64,000 nt of DNA, from assembly GCA_963995525.1 (NCBI GenBank), contig OZ023206.1, forward strand, positions 67,169,823 to 67,233,822. The letters are read 5' to 3'. This DNA comes from Escarpia spicata (lineage: Eukaryota; Annelida; Polychaeta; Sabellida; Siboglinidae). The notes under the pieces were generated by a model. That model had not been told where the DNA came from and searched no databases. It saw only the letters and a program-made list of their open reading frames with translations. Below are positions 1 through 11,799 of the stretch, piece by piece. The position numbers and the translations under genes were made by a program. Every line of letters starts with the position of its first letter. Positions within the stretch are counted from its first letter, which is position 1.

Positions 1-2080
1 TGGGAAAAATTAATTAGTAATTTTTATTGATTAATGAAAAACCATTATGGATGGGCATGCTACTGAACCTGTTTTGACTCCAGTGTGCAAAACTCTGTTC
101 TGTTATAGACTGATTTTTTAAATAATTATTTTAATAAGCTTAATAATAATTATAATTAATGTAAGATTACATCAGTTTATACTATCAATAATTCTGGAGC
201 TGTTTGCAACAGTATGTCCGTTATGGACGTGGCATCGTGCAAATTGTTTAACGACACATTGTCCTCATTCTGCTTATATTGGCTAAATAATGTTAACATA
301 TTATTAATTAGAACATTCAGTTGATAGTAAGGTTCATATAAACACAGAAAACTAGTAATTAAAGTTTTAATTGACAATCTAACACAAGCAGTGCATTGTT
401 AGGAAAGTGATATGAAATTATATGCAAATCTTCATTAAATTAGAACAAAATTATGAACAACACAAATTTGAAGGACACTAATCTTTTCAAATTATCAATG
501 ATAAATTAATTAAACATAATGAATTTATAACTTAAATATATTCTTAGTCAAATCATAGTCAGTAGACATGTATATATATATAATTATAATATAGGGAAAT
601 GTATGTTTCTCTGAAGTCCTACACTGATACAGATCTCTGAATATTGACTTGAAAGTGCAGTACATGACATTTTGGTCTACTGAGCATTTATCATTGTCAT
701 CAGTGGAATATTTTGCCATGTTGGTTGTCAAGGAAACAATATTATTAGCAAGTTTTTTTCACCAATGCTACTGGTAGTAGGTAATTCTGCATTGTTGATG
801 CATTTTTACCTAACATGCACGCTACTAATGTCCTATGAATTTGCTTCAAATGGCAATGCTGATGTTCATGGAAGCAATTGAGCTTCCCATTCTTGATTGT
901 GATGTTAAATCATGAAAGCATCTTGCCTGCAGCAATTGACTTTAAGAAGACCTACAGCTTACCTCCCAGCCACTTGGTGTGGCGCCTGGCCTTAATGTCT
1001 GGTGTTACTGGAGAAATGTTGTATGGCAATTTGACTGTTGGGTGCAAATGATCAATCTGATGGATCCACCCAACACTTAATATATGCATATATACAGATG
1101 AATTAACATCTGCAGCCCTCAACTAGTTGGCTGCAAACCACATCACAAACTGCATGTTTCAATATGCCACAAACTCCACCAACACGACCCATCCTATGTG
1201 AGGTGACAAAAATAAACCAGAATTGTGTATGCAGCACTAATGAGAGAGAAACAATAGGCAATGTATCCATTTTTGAAATATAAAGCTTGCCCATTTAATC
1301 AAATCTTTAGTTGCTTCACCCTTGCAAGTCCTTGATAGGGTTGTTGTCTTGTCATCAACTATGCTATCAGAAACAACCGCCAATGAAGTCATGAGTGTTT
1401 GGATCTCTTCTCAAGCATTTTGCACATAAAATATACAATTATTTTTGTGTCCGATCCCGCTGTGCAGGCTGCACTTCATCTTTTAGCACAAAAGGATAAA
1501 TTTCTATAACAAACCTTCTTGAACTATGCAAGAAGATGTAAATTTGTCTTGTATGTTACCTGTTTATATCAACATTCATGCTGGACACTGCTGGTATGTA
1601 ACTTGTGAGACCATTTTATACAGATATGCCACAGAAGGAGGGTAGATCATCTTTGGGTGAAACCACAGCATCATCAGGTAACATTATTAATTTCAGAGTA
1701 ATACAAAAACAACTTAAATTTATGTTATGGACATGGCATCTTGGTATTATTGTATGCCACGTCCATAATGGACGACATGTTCATAAAGACATTAAAAGAC
1801 ACATTACAATTAACAAAAATTAATACACATGGTTGGATACTGTTCATAAAGTTACCAGTGCGTACAAAAATACAAGGAAATATATGAGTTAGTGTCATCG
1901 AGATAACGCAACTTTTTGTATTTTTTGTTATGGACGTGGCATTTGGCATACCTCGTAAGTAGGTAATAGCAAACTTGATATTATAAAAACAATATTTTGT
2001 GAAACAATTTTATTCTTGCAATATTTCAAAGAAGCTGTATTGCACTTGTTTCAAAGTTGACACTCTACTAATAAAATGTA
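1..2080. other. AT-rich intergenic DNA, no gene recognised
   Basis: Only short chance ORFs occur here on either strand. The one visible structure is a repeated word, TTATGGACGTGGCAT, found near 221, 1724 (one mismatch), 1753 (inverted) and 1928. I see no splice-framed coding block, RNA gene or recognisable transposon protein. Confidence 0.5.
1724..1769. repeat. Short inverted repeat of the ATGGACGTGGC word
   Basis: GTTATGGACATGGCAT at 1724 is followed after about 13 bases by its near reverse complement ATGCCACGTCCATAA, so the segment could form a hairpin with one mismatch. Direct copies of the same word lie at about 221 and 1928. It may be a terminal or subterminal motif of an unidentified mobile element; no element name is claimed. 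Confidence 0.45.
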
Positions 2081-2082
2081 TA

Positions 2083-3241
2083 TATGTCAGCGTTCAAAAT
2101 AGCACTTGTCCGTTTGTCCGGGACAAGTGATTTTTGGCCCGGACAAGTAAAATGACTCTACATGGTTATCTGGTGGACAAATGAAAATTTACAGTAAATA
2201 GTGACGCGTGCAACATTGCAACATTTTTATTTGAGGAAATTCAAATATAAATGAAGTTCGCTAGCAATTGCGCGCGTTGCAATTTTTTTGGTGTGTCGGC
2301 ATCTTGTCGTTCCGCCACCAGTGTGTTGTACGTCAGTGTTCGACCGAGTTTAGTGCCTGCGTTAACAGGGTCATGCGCTGAGCGCACCGACCTGGTTCTG
2401 TCATACGCGTAGGACAGACTCTGCATCAGCCATCGTTGATCGAGGCTGTATTTCACACAATCGTAAATCATTCAGTTTGGCCGACATACAAATTGCTTCC
2501 GCGCACGGATCATATTTGATGAACTTTGGAAATAGTAGACTTTGTATCGCTACCTGTTATTTGAATACGTATATACAAAGTGTTACCCATTATTACGCCT
2601 AATCCACGCAGACTCGGCAGTCTTCCAAGACCAAGTCATCGAACTGTCATTATGTTAGCCGATCCAGATCGGTGACAATTTTCAAAACTTGTTACTGGCT
2701 CTCCGGTAAATCAATAGTGCTGGTTGATAAACAAAATTTTAATGACATTTCATAAATGTTGTTGTATATATGTTATGTAACATTTATATTAACCATAAAT
2801 CGCGAGTTTTTGAAACCGAATTATGCAAGACGCGCGGCCGGGGATGTGGCGCCAACCGCTGTTGACATGTCGGCTTCCGCCAACTACGCGGTCTGCGTGC
2901 GGCAGCAACGTTACGACGTAACTAAATCTATAAATTATATTCCGCCTGGTAAATGTAATTCGGGCACCATTAAAACTGTTTTATCATCATTGAAATGGTA
3001 ATATAACATTTAGGAAAATTATGCGTTTGTTTGCTGATGATCAGTTGAATATTATCTTCGTTTGTAAAATACAGAACTATGTTAATATTGAAGTTCATAG
3101 AGGTTGAAAAAAAATATTCTCATATTAGTTATATATAGTTTATTATGATTTTTGACAACATCTCCTAGTTTTGCATTGGTCGTGTTCCTGGTTGAATGGC
3201 GTCTTCAATGACAAACTGATGCAACAATTTTATAGCAATGT

Positions 3242-3275
<34 letters not shown>

Positions 3276-3722
3276 TATATATATATATACACACACCATA
3301 TTAAACATAAACAGTTTTTGCAACATTATAAAACGAAAATAACAAGGAAAATAATTGTCTAATTCCTATTATCGTAATAATTTTTTGTTATTAATAAAAG
3401 TGTTCATATCAGCATCATTAAAATATTGGTATACATCATGTAACGTGTCTACTTTTAATATTCGTGATGAACATAATGGACCGGAAAATAGTTGCAAATA
3501 TAATTTTGCAATTTCAAAACTTGCAGATTAAATCAAATTGTGTCGTTGCTCACAAGTCACTCAGATGTACATGCAACGAAACAGCAGGAACACTGTGTAG
3601 ACTTTTAACGTTTTTTTCCGAAGCTTCGATTCCCCTTGACAACCACTCGGACAAGTTACAATTTTGGCGGACAAGTAGATTTCAAAACTTACTTGTCCAC
3701 CGGACAAGTAAATATTCTGGCT
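2083..3722. repeat. Unnamed ~1.6 kb segment bounded by ACTTGTCC/GGACAAGT motif clusters
   Basis: The left edge carries ACTTGTCCG at 2104 followed by GGACAAGT at about 2120 and 2140. The right edge carries GGACAAGT at about 3649, 3669 and 3702 with an inverted ACTTGTCC at 3691. The same 8-mer in both orientations at both ends, with more CpG-rich unique sequence between (2260-2480, 2820-2900), suggests a mobile or exapted element. No transposase or reverse transcriptase is readable inside. Direction and family are unknown. Confidence 0.4.
3238..3292. repeat. (TA)n-rich microsatellite
   Basis: The stretch is almost purely alternating T and A with occasional TTTA interruptions, ending in ACACACACC. 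Confidence 0.85.
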
Positions 3723-4050
3723 TATTTCTATTGCTGTATATATGTCATAACTTTACTTGAAATACAAATGTTGAGATGACAAAAAAACATGTTTTCATTA
3801 GTCAACTTTGGTGATGCAACAAACATATCAAATGAATTGAAAACACATAATATTTATGTGTTTTTATAAGGTACAGACATTCTACTACATACATGTATGT
3901 TACAATAAAAATCGTTGCTTTACTGGCAATTGATTTTTTGGGTAAAAAGTTCCAACTTAACTTGGAATTGCCCATATATATATATTAACTAGTTAGCAAA
4001 AATGCCCACCCCTGATTCTGCTATATGAGATGGTGCTATGTGAACTGTGA

Positions 4051-4333
4051 CTCTAAAAGTTGCTGTACAAATCTGTACTGCTATAACAGTGCTATTGCTT
4101 TCCCAATTATAAGTGTACAGGATCTAAAAGTTGCTGTACAAACCTGTACTGCTATAACAGTGCTATTGCATTCCCAATTATAAGTGTACAGGATCTAAAA
4201 GTTGCTGTACAAACCTGTACTACTATAACAGTGCTATTGCATTCCCAATTATAAGAGTACAGGCTCTAAAAGTTGCTGTACAAACCTGTACTGCGATAAC
4301 AGTGCTATTGCATTCCCAATTATTAGTGTACAG
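4051..4333. repeat. 71-bp minisatellite, four units
   Basis: Four units begin CTCTAAAAG or ATCTAAAAG at about 4051, 4122, 4193 and 4264, each running through TTGCTGTACAAA and CCCAATTATAAGTGTACAG. A more diverged tail with GGAATAACAGTA motifs continues to about 4600. It lies about 400 bp beyond the 3' end of the GPCR gene. Confidence 0.8.
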
Positions 4334-4994
4334 GCTGGAATAACAGTATACGGTGGAAATGTCTCAGAATTTTAATAACAGTATAGGTTGGAATAACATC
4401 TAGTATAGGGCGGGAATTTCTCCAAATTATAATATGGATACGAGTCAGAATATTTAATAGTACAGTGTGTAGGGGGGAAATTTCCCAGAATTATAATAAG
4501 AGTACAGATCGGAATAATAGTATGCTATAGGGCAGAAGTTTTGCTGAATTATAACAAGAGTACAGGTCAGAATAATAGTATCTAGAGTAGAATTAACTTG
4601 CATTTTTAACTGGTATCTTTTGACAAAATACATATATGCAAATACTCAGGAATTAATCACTCTTGAAATCATTTTATATCAGATTCAACATAATTATAAT
4701 GGGGTCCATAACCTCCATAAACATTACACACAAAAACAAACTACACACAATACAACAGACATACAAATACATAATAAACAAGAAGTGGTATTAATCTAAA
4801 CTTGTAACCTTATGTAACTTACATAATTATTATAGTAATAGTACATATAAATTACAAAGAATTATGGAGTGCCACCTGATGACACTGTTTAGGATGGTTC
4901 CAGAACAGACAACCTTGCTTTAAGATATTATATATAATAAAAAATTATATCAATGGAGAAGATGATTGTTACCTTGTGCTGCTGTCATCTCGCA

Positions 4995-7427
4995 TCAGCT
5001 TCTGGAGCAAGTGCCTGGCTGCATCTCCATCAACTGCATGTCGCCACGTTGTGTCGGCAACGATATGGCACTATACTGTGTCGACAATGACCCGTCACTA
5101 CGTTGTGTCGGCAATGACACGGCACTGCATTGTGTCGACAATGACACGCCGGATTTCTTTGACGTCTTAGTTCTCCGTGTGACCACAGGTGGCGCTGTGT
5201 CCGACGTTGTTAGTTTGACTGGCGCAGACGCAGTGGAGCCACCAGAACTCTCCAACATGTCAGCTATACTATCGCCGTTACTGGACAGATGGCGGCAAAC
5301 AGATTTCCCACTTTCGACATGTTTCCTTTGAGCAACTGTCCGGGCAGACTTGGCTGGGTGTGCACTGCTATTCCCAGAAGTGTTCAGTCGGCGACCATGG
5401 GCACTATTAATGTGACGCACCGATGTCGGTTTGCACTTGGATGATTTCCTGCTTTGTGACGGAACTGGCAACTCAACTAGTTTCCGGGTAGGTTCAGAAG
5501 GTTTGTCACTAGGTGGAGACTCCAAAGTCTCGACATTTGTTGCAATGGGTTGCAGTCTTGGGGGCGGTCGAACAAAGTCGCCAGAGTTTGTATTGCCATC
5601 GCTACCAACAGATACGACTTCGGCGGGGACAATATTTTTACACTTATGTTTCTTTTTCCTGTGTTTCTTCTTCTTTGCGTCTTCACAATTTGTTTCTCGG
5701 TTACACTCGATGCAGATGTCGTTACCGCTTTGGTTCGGCTCAACTACCATCATCTCCTTATTGATAGCCGTTTCTTTCATATCGCGTGCCATTTGATTTT
5801 GATTCAAAGTGAAATCATCAGCAGATCCCCTGCCAGAATCATTGCTGCTGTGGTCTCCTTTGAATGGCACCCCCGCATCCGTCTGGTCTGGTATTTCTCC
5901 TCGCACCACAATACCATTTAGTTTATCCTGAGTGTCTTCAACTCTCTCACAACTGTCTAAACATACCTCACTACAGTCACCTTGTATGACGGATGTAAGG
6001 GGTGAGGGTGGACTTGAGGGGTTCGAAGAGGGAATAGATGGTAGACAGGAGGGGGTAGAGGGCGAGGGTGGCTCTATGTTCACTGACAACGTGCCAACTG
6101 TCATTGCAGGCTCATCACTTGAGTCGTAGTCACTCGTGTCCTCATCGAGCTGAAGCAACTGAGAACTGTATACGTCACACTTGCGTGACGTCACCACCAT
6201 CGACCCGCTGCCCCCGCTCGAGTCCAACTCGGGACAGAGTTCGAGGCGCGAGTCACTCAGTCCCTCATCCTCACTCCGCCGACCGTACGTCTGGAAGTGT
6301 AACCCATTCTCGGTGGCAAACAACACCGGGATGCCATTTGCGAGAGTCTCGCCATTACTCAGCTCCTCGTTGCTGCGTCGGCCCAGGTCTGAGATGGGAA
6401 GGGCATCGTTGATGAGGTTACTCTTGTGACAGAGCAGGAAGTTCTTAAACTTCTGCCACACCTCCTTCCGCCAGCACAGCGTGATCACCGGCAGGAAGAC
6501 AGGATAGCTGAGGTACAGCCAAGTGAAGACGAGATCCAGTTTCCACGGATACTCGAACTTCATTTCGACACTGTTGCGGTACTGCTCTATGCTGCTGAGA
6601 ACCAGGTACGGCCCACAGAGAATGCACCAGAAGGTGAACAACACGCCGACGTATTTTGACATGTCGATCTCAGCACACAGGCAGCAGTCCTGTAAAGCAA
6701 GGCGCATTTCCGGTCTATTTGCCGTCTGGCATTTCTCATTGAGTTTCTCTTTAAAGCACACGTGCATGATAAATATATAGAAGACAATGATGAGGGTGAA
6801 TGGGATGAGGTAGCCCAAGATAGACAAGACGCAGACGTACAACAACGGTGCCCCTTGTGTGATCGAGCAGAGATATCGCGCTGGAAACGCAACTGACGAC
6901 ACGGCACCGATGAACAGGGGAATACACAGGGCGATGGAATGCAGCCAGATGTAGCCTATGAGCAGGGCAGTCTTCACGGAACTCAGGCGTCTGCGCGTCG
7001 TTGTCGTCGGACTCCTCACCGCGAGCAGCCGTTCGAATGTGACAGCGAGGAGTGCCACGATCGTCGCGATGTTCGTCAACTGTAGAAAGGCGGAGTTCAT
7101 CTGACACATCAGACTGCCGTATTCCCACTTCTCCGTGATCACTGAGCCCAGTATGAGCGGCATGTTGACAATGCAGTCGAGCAAATTGATGACGGCCATG
7201 CATATGAGCAGCTTGTTGAGAGCGTTGCCTTTCAGGCGGTGGCTCTGTCCGAGAGTTGTCACAAGTACGCAATTGCCGACGAAGCCCGCAATAATGTACA
7301 GCACCAGAAACGACGTCTTCGTTGCCAGATCGCCCATCCAACGTTCCGACTGCGACGAGTTGGCGGCATTGCCATTGGCGACAGGTTGCTCCGTGAAGTC
7401 GCCTACATCCGACGTGAGGCCCGCCAT
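4995..7427 (-). CDS. Class A (rhodopsin family) orphan G protein-coupled receptor with long cytoplasmic tail
   Basis: An uninterrupted ORF of 810 codons encodes a seven-helix plasma membrane receptor expected to couple to heterotrimeric G proteins; its ligand cannot be read from sequence. The N-terminus (1-36) has an N-glycosylation sequon at N23. Class A landmarks are GN at 51-52 (TM1), D84 (TM2), W101 and C108 pairing with C187, W161 (TM4), P209 and Y217 (TM5). Departures are ERL at 132-134 for DRY, CGPY at 271-274 for CWxP, and a TM7 (about 297-318) without NPxxY. The tail from about 320 is rich in Ser, Pro and acidic runs, with a Lys/His-rich cluster near 582-595. The TM4 YIWLHS, TM6 GPY and the tail DEDTSDYDSSDE recall GPR161-type receptors; this is a memory-based resemblance only. 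The start ATG has G at -3 and +4. The C-terminal end is uncertain because a repeat tract precedes the stop and a consensus splice donor (AAG|GTAACA, minus strand, 4973/4972) lies 22 bases past it. Confidence 0.9.
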   Translation of the reverse strand: MAGLTSDVGDFTEQPVANGNAANSSQSERWMGDLATKTSFLVLYIIAGFVGNCVLVTTLGQSHRLKGNALNKLLICMAVINLLDCIVNMPLILGSVITEKWEYGSLMCQMNSAFLQLTNIATIVALLAVTFERLLAVRSPTTTTRRRLSSVKTALLIGYIWLHSIALCIPLFIGAVSSVAFPARYLCSITQGAPLLYVCVLSILGYLIPFTLIIVFYIFIMHVCFKEKLNEKCQTANRPEMRLALQDCCLCAEIDMSKYVGVLFTFWCILCGPYLVLSSIEQYRNSVEMKFEYPWKLDLVFTWLYLSYPVFLPVITLCWRKEVWQKFKNFLLCHKSNLINDALPISDLGRRSNEELSNGETLANGIPVLFATENGLHFQTYGRRSEDEGLSDSRLELCPELDSSGGSGSMVVTSRKCDVYSSQLLQLDEDTSDYDSSDEPAMTVGTLSVNIEPPSPSTPSCLPSIPSSNPSSPPSPLTSVIQGDCSEVCLDSCERVEDTQDKLNGIVVRGEIPDQTDAGVPFKGDHSSNDSGRGSADDFTLNQNQMARDMKETAINKEMMVVEPNQSGNDICIECNRETNCEDAKKKKHRKKKHKCKNIVPAEVVSVGSDGNTNSGDFVRPPPRLQPIATNVETLESPPSDKPSEPTRKLVELPVPSQSRKSSKCKPTSVRHINSAHGRRLNTSGNSSAHPAKSARTVAQRKHVESGKSVCRHLSSNGDSIADMLESSGGSTASAPVKLTTSDTAPPVVTRRTKTSKKSGVSLSTQCSAVSLPTQRSDGSLSTQYSAISLPTQRGDMQLMEMQPGTCSRS
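5045..5155 (-). repeat. 24-bp coding repeat near the GPCR C-terminus
   Basis: About four diverged units built on TTGTGTCGGCAATGACACG or the related GTGTCGACAATGAC form encode alternating SLSTQ and SLPTQ repeats in the receptor tail. Because the tract is repetitive it is a likely site of length change or assembly error, and the reading frame beyond it is the least certain part of the gene. Confidence 0.7.
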
Positions 7428-7770
7428 GCCAGTGGCGTCCGCTTACATAGCAACCGAGCGGCCGCTGCCGAGTTTCACCCGTTTCCAAAATAAACAAGCG
7501 ATTTTCCGTCTCATTTGCGGTCGATATTACGTGCTTTTCGGCAGCCGTTTTTCACTCGCACACACCACTGACATGTCTAGCCGAGATCCCATGACATCAC
7601 GTTTTCGTATCTCGCCACTTTGTGTTTAAAATTTCGATACATTTAAGCACATTACAAAAGTTCGTTCTGTAAAAAGTGCTGCTCGTCTACCTTTCTTTTC
7701 AGCATCGGCCAATCAAGTGCGCGCAGAAAGCGGCGCCATTTACAATTATATAATTACACACCATTCGCCA
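7428..7770 (-). promoter_or_regulatory. 5' flank of the GPCR gene, CpG-containing
   Basis: The stretch immediately upstream of the receptor start is richer in CpG than its surroundings (around 7440-7600 and 7720-7735) and carries a CCAAT word at about 7709. No convincing TATA box or transcription start can be fixed, so this is a positional promoter call only. Confidence 0.35.
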
Positions 7771-8144
7771 GGTGGAGCCCTATTTCAATAGTATCCAGTG
7801 TTCCCTTAGTTATAGCTGAGGAGGCTTGGCGTGATTTTTGATTCCTTGGCATGGAATGACAGAACAAAGGATACAGTCACCAACGTTGACATTCTGCAAA
7901 GCTTCAAGTCAACACACAGTTGCGATAGTTTTGGTACGTTTAGCGGATGTTCAGTATAAGTATAACCGCCTCCGGAAGATCATCTTCTGAAAGACTAGTA
8001 CATATATACGTAGTGGATCTATGGCATTCTATGGCATTGATCAATATTTACAAATAATTAATTTGCACTAGCAAATAGGCTAGTTTCCGAAGACAACACA
8101 TATTTAATCAGGGTAGACTGGCATTTTTTTCAAATAACTTTCTT

Positions 8145-8165
8145 CTGTGTGTGTGTGTGTTTGTG

Positions 8166-8201
<36 letters not shown>

Positions 8202-8215
8202 TGTGTGTGTGTGAA
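8145..8215. repeat. (TG)n/(TGCG)n microsatellite
   Basis: A TG run passes into about eight TGCG units and back into TG, an alternating purine-pyrimidine tract. Confidence 0.9.
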
Positions 8216-8295
8216 GTGAGTATACAATTGTCACTTCACTGCATATTATAATTATCTGTGATGTGCACATAAGTGCCAACGAAGGGGATTATCGT

Positions 8296-8580
8296 TGGAA
8301 ATTACATAAATGAAGGATTGTGGAGGGTGTGACGGCTAGGGGAGGGTGTTAGGAGAGGGTGTGGAAGTTAGAAGGTGAACATCCAGCTAAGGGAGGATAT
8401 GGCAGTTAGGAGAGGGTGTGGAGTTATGAGAGATCGTGGCAGTTAGGGGAGGGTGTGACAGCTAGAGGGAGTGTGGTAGCTAGAAAAGGGTGTGGCAGCT
8501 AGAGGGTGTGTGACAGCTAGATAATAGTATGGCAGCTAGAGGGGGTGTGACAGCTGTGGGAGGGTGTGGCAGCTAGCAGT
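8296..8580. repeat. Degenerate GAGGGTGTGGCAGCTAG minisatellite
   Basis: Roughly a dozen imperfect units of 17 to 25 bp built on GGGTGTGGCAGCTAGA follow one another. Confidence 0.75.
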
Positions 8581-10520
8581 TATAGCCCACACTGCATTGC
8601 TTGAAGGGGATGATAACTACAGGTATCTCAGAATGGAGGGTATTGCAAATAAGGGTATACGTATTACATATCTTTAGAAAGTGAAGGTATCGATGATGTC
8701 AAGGCAGAAATTGGTTCATATGAAGAATTCAGTAGATTTTTAAAAGAAGGGAAAGCTGGGTGTATGACAACACCGTTATTGCTGTCGTCATTGTTGACTA
8801 AACTTCTTCCATTAACCAATTCAAGATCCAATATATCCAGCGTACTATCTTTTTGTAGGCAAAAGAACCTGACGTTTGCCGTAACATCAACATTTTCGAC
8901 GACTTCATGCATCCAATCCATGTATTGTTGTCATAATGTTCAAGATTAAGCAAAACTAATGCACACTGTTGGGCTCTTCCTGGAAAAGCGTATGTGTAAC
9001 ATGATATCATTGGCAAAGGATACTACCCTTCAAATACCTAAATTATTAACGTTTGTAATTTTAGGAACATGGAGACATCAGCAACTTAAAATGTGCGTTG
9101 TTATGAAACTAGAACTTGCAAAGGAAGCCAGCAAACTTGCCTTGAGCCGAGACAATATTTACCATATTCACATCTAGTGAGAGGTTCAGTTGACTGGTCT
9201 CACCAAAAGATATGCAAGACAGTCTCTTGATCTGGCATAGACACATTCGCATTTTTGGTATGTAGCAGTTCTCTCACTTCCAAGAACAAGATGAATTCTT
9301 CTCATTTGAAATGCAATAAGTAGCATTACAATTGTCAATAATATGCATTGATACGCAAGGTTATAAGGGTAATTGCTTACCGCGGCACTGCAGGGTAAGC
9401 AATTCTCCTTTGAAAGAATGGTGGACGGTGTCCTATTTGAGATTTCTCGCGGTGACATTCCAATTTGTTTACCGGAGTTTCATTCCCCACTTTGATGTTG
9501 TCGGACATGGCATCAGAAAGATGGTGGTAGGAGGGGGGAGGTGTTGATGGAGATTGTCAGGGATTTACTACAACACGTTGCAGTTTCAGCCCGGAGGTTC
9601 TAACTCCGATGACGCTCACCAAACACATCTACAAAATAAAAAAAATATTGGGGGGATCAACCCCCACTCTAAATATTGGCTACAAGCACCCCCGTTCCAA
9701 CGCCTATGCATTCAGTGTGCGGCATTCATAACTTCCGGGACGTCATTGCATGACGTCTACACGTTTCTTCAACCACAGAAGCAGTGCGGTAATTAATGAA
9801 TTATTTAAATAGCCATGCATTAAAACGCTCGTGTATCTTCTCGAAAAAAACATCGAATTATCCCGGTGAGGTAATTATGCCCCAGGTTAAATACGCTGAT
9901 ATATATGTAATAATTGTTATGTAGCTATTCCGCAGTAGTGTGCTTAGTTCGACATAGATCTAGGCTATACTTATCCGTCGAGGTAAGCGTCTTGAAACGC
10001 CCGCTTTTACAGGATATGGTCATGAATATCAAGACGCAGGCCCTATCCATGTCTGAATAAAACGTAAGCCACACTCGAGTGTGTATATATAATTATTATG
10101 GTGATCAGTGGCACATATAACAATCTTGGAGGGACAGCAAAGGAGAGACCAAGCTAAGCTGCTGCTAGTGGCGCAAACAATAATTAACGACAACCCTAAA
10201 TATGCCACTGGTGAAAACTGGAACTTTAGACTACATCGTAAAAAATAGACTGGTATACCCCATACACCATGTTGAGATGATAATTGCATTAACAAACACA
10301 GCGTCGCAACTGATTAGACGTACACACTTACATCGGCGTCGGGACCAGTGGAGGGTTGGGAGGCTCAGCCCGCAATATTCTGTAAGTGGGGGCTGGAGAT
10401 AGGATTAGCCCCCCAAATCTAGGGAAGGTATAGATGGATCTTGGGGTGCAATTTTAGGTTTTTGGTCTGCCTCAAGGGGTGGGTGCAAATCTATGTTTCT
10501 GGTATGTGTTTTGGTGAGCC
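8581..10520. other. Intergenic DNA, no gene recognised
   Basis: The longest protein-like stretch is an 85-codon minus-strand ORF (8921 to 8664) of balanced composition without any motif I recognise; neighbouring frames are broken, so it could be a decayed element. The remainder shows nothing supportable. Confidence 0.4.
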
Positions 10521-10523
10521 ACT

Positions 10524-10728
<205 letters not shown>

Positions 10729-11012
10729 AAATCAAGGTTTTTGGAGAGCTTCAATTAAACTTTTGGCGAGCTTTAAGGGGGTGCAGATAGAGTCTTTGGA
10801 GGGGGAGGCTCTCAGCCTTAAAGTATTTTTTGCGAGCTTCAGCCCCCAGTATTCACCACGTATCGACACCAGTAACTTGTTATGATAGTCGGCCCTACAC
10901 AATTAATGCAAACGGAACTGTGAGCATGATATCTAAGAATTAACATCTGTAATTGTTTTATTTAATCCCGTATTTAATGCATTCATATAAATACATGCAT
11001 ACGTACATAACA

Positions 11013-11134
11013 TGTATGTGTGTATGTATGTATGTATGTATGTATGTATGTATGTATGTATGTATGTATGTATGTATGTATGTATGTATGTATGTATGTA
11101 TGTATGTATGTATGTATGTATGTATGTATGTATG

Positions 11135-11168
<34 letters not shown>

Positions 11169-11308
11169 TGCATGCATGCATGCATGCATGTATGTATGAC
11201 ATACATACATGCATACACGCATACATGCAAACACACGCACACGCACACGCACACGCACACGCACACGCACACGCACACGCACACGCACACACACACACAC
11301 ATACATAT
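11013..11308. repeat. Compound (TATG)n, (CATG)n, (ACACGC)n microsatellite
   Basis: About 38 TATG units run into TGCA/CATG units, then an inverted CATACATG stretch, then ten or so ACACGC hexamers and plain ACAC. The TATG and CATA halves are complementary and could fold back. Confidence 0.95.
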
Positions 11309-11799
11309 ACGGGTCTACTATATTGGCTATTAATTGGCCTATGCTTTAGATAACATAGTCTGCTGACTATTAATTACGCGGAAATGTGGATATCTTACCT
11401 TATGCACCAACAAACAGTAGAAAATCCCTGGACCGATAAGTATAGGCCCTATAAGTTCAGAAGTCGATCTTCACAAAAAAATAACCCACTGAATACACAG
11501 TCAAACAGCTGCCGATCACACGTCGATGGGATTATAGGCATGATGTCAACAGGATACCTATACTTGTATTGCAAGTTGTTCGTGGTTCATTGAATGAAAC
11601 CGCCGACCTCTATATATTTGATCTAGCCATAGGTCACACTACGTAAATTTTTCTTCGTAGCGAAAATCTATGAAATTATATTATGTTCCAAAATATTCAA
11701 AGTCATGCAATATCCTTGCCATACATATGTAGGCGTCTGTTGTTTCAATAAGTCTTAGCCGGTGATCATTGATAATTTACACGGAAAGTCAGCACACAA

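Noticed and set aside
4966..7629. Plus-strand ORFs of up to 164 codons opposite the GPCR
   Set aside because: The minus-strand frame has recognisable seven-helix motifs; the opposite frames have none.
8664..8921. 85-codon minus-strand ORF of protein-like composition
   Set aside because: No motif, splice context or neighbouring open frame supports a gene; kept only as a remark.
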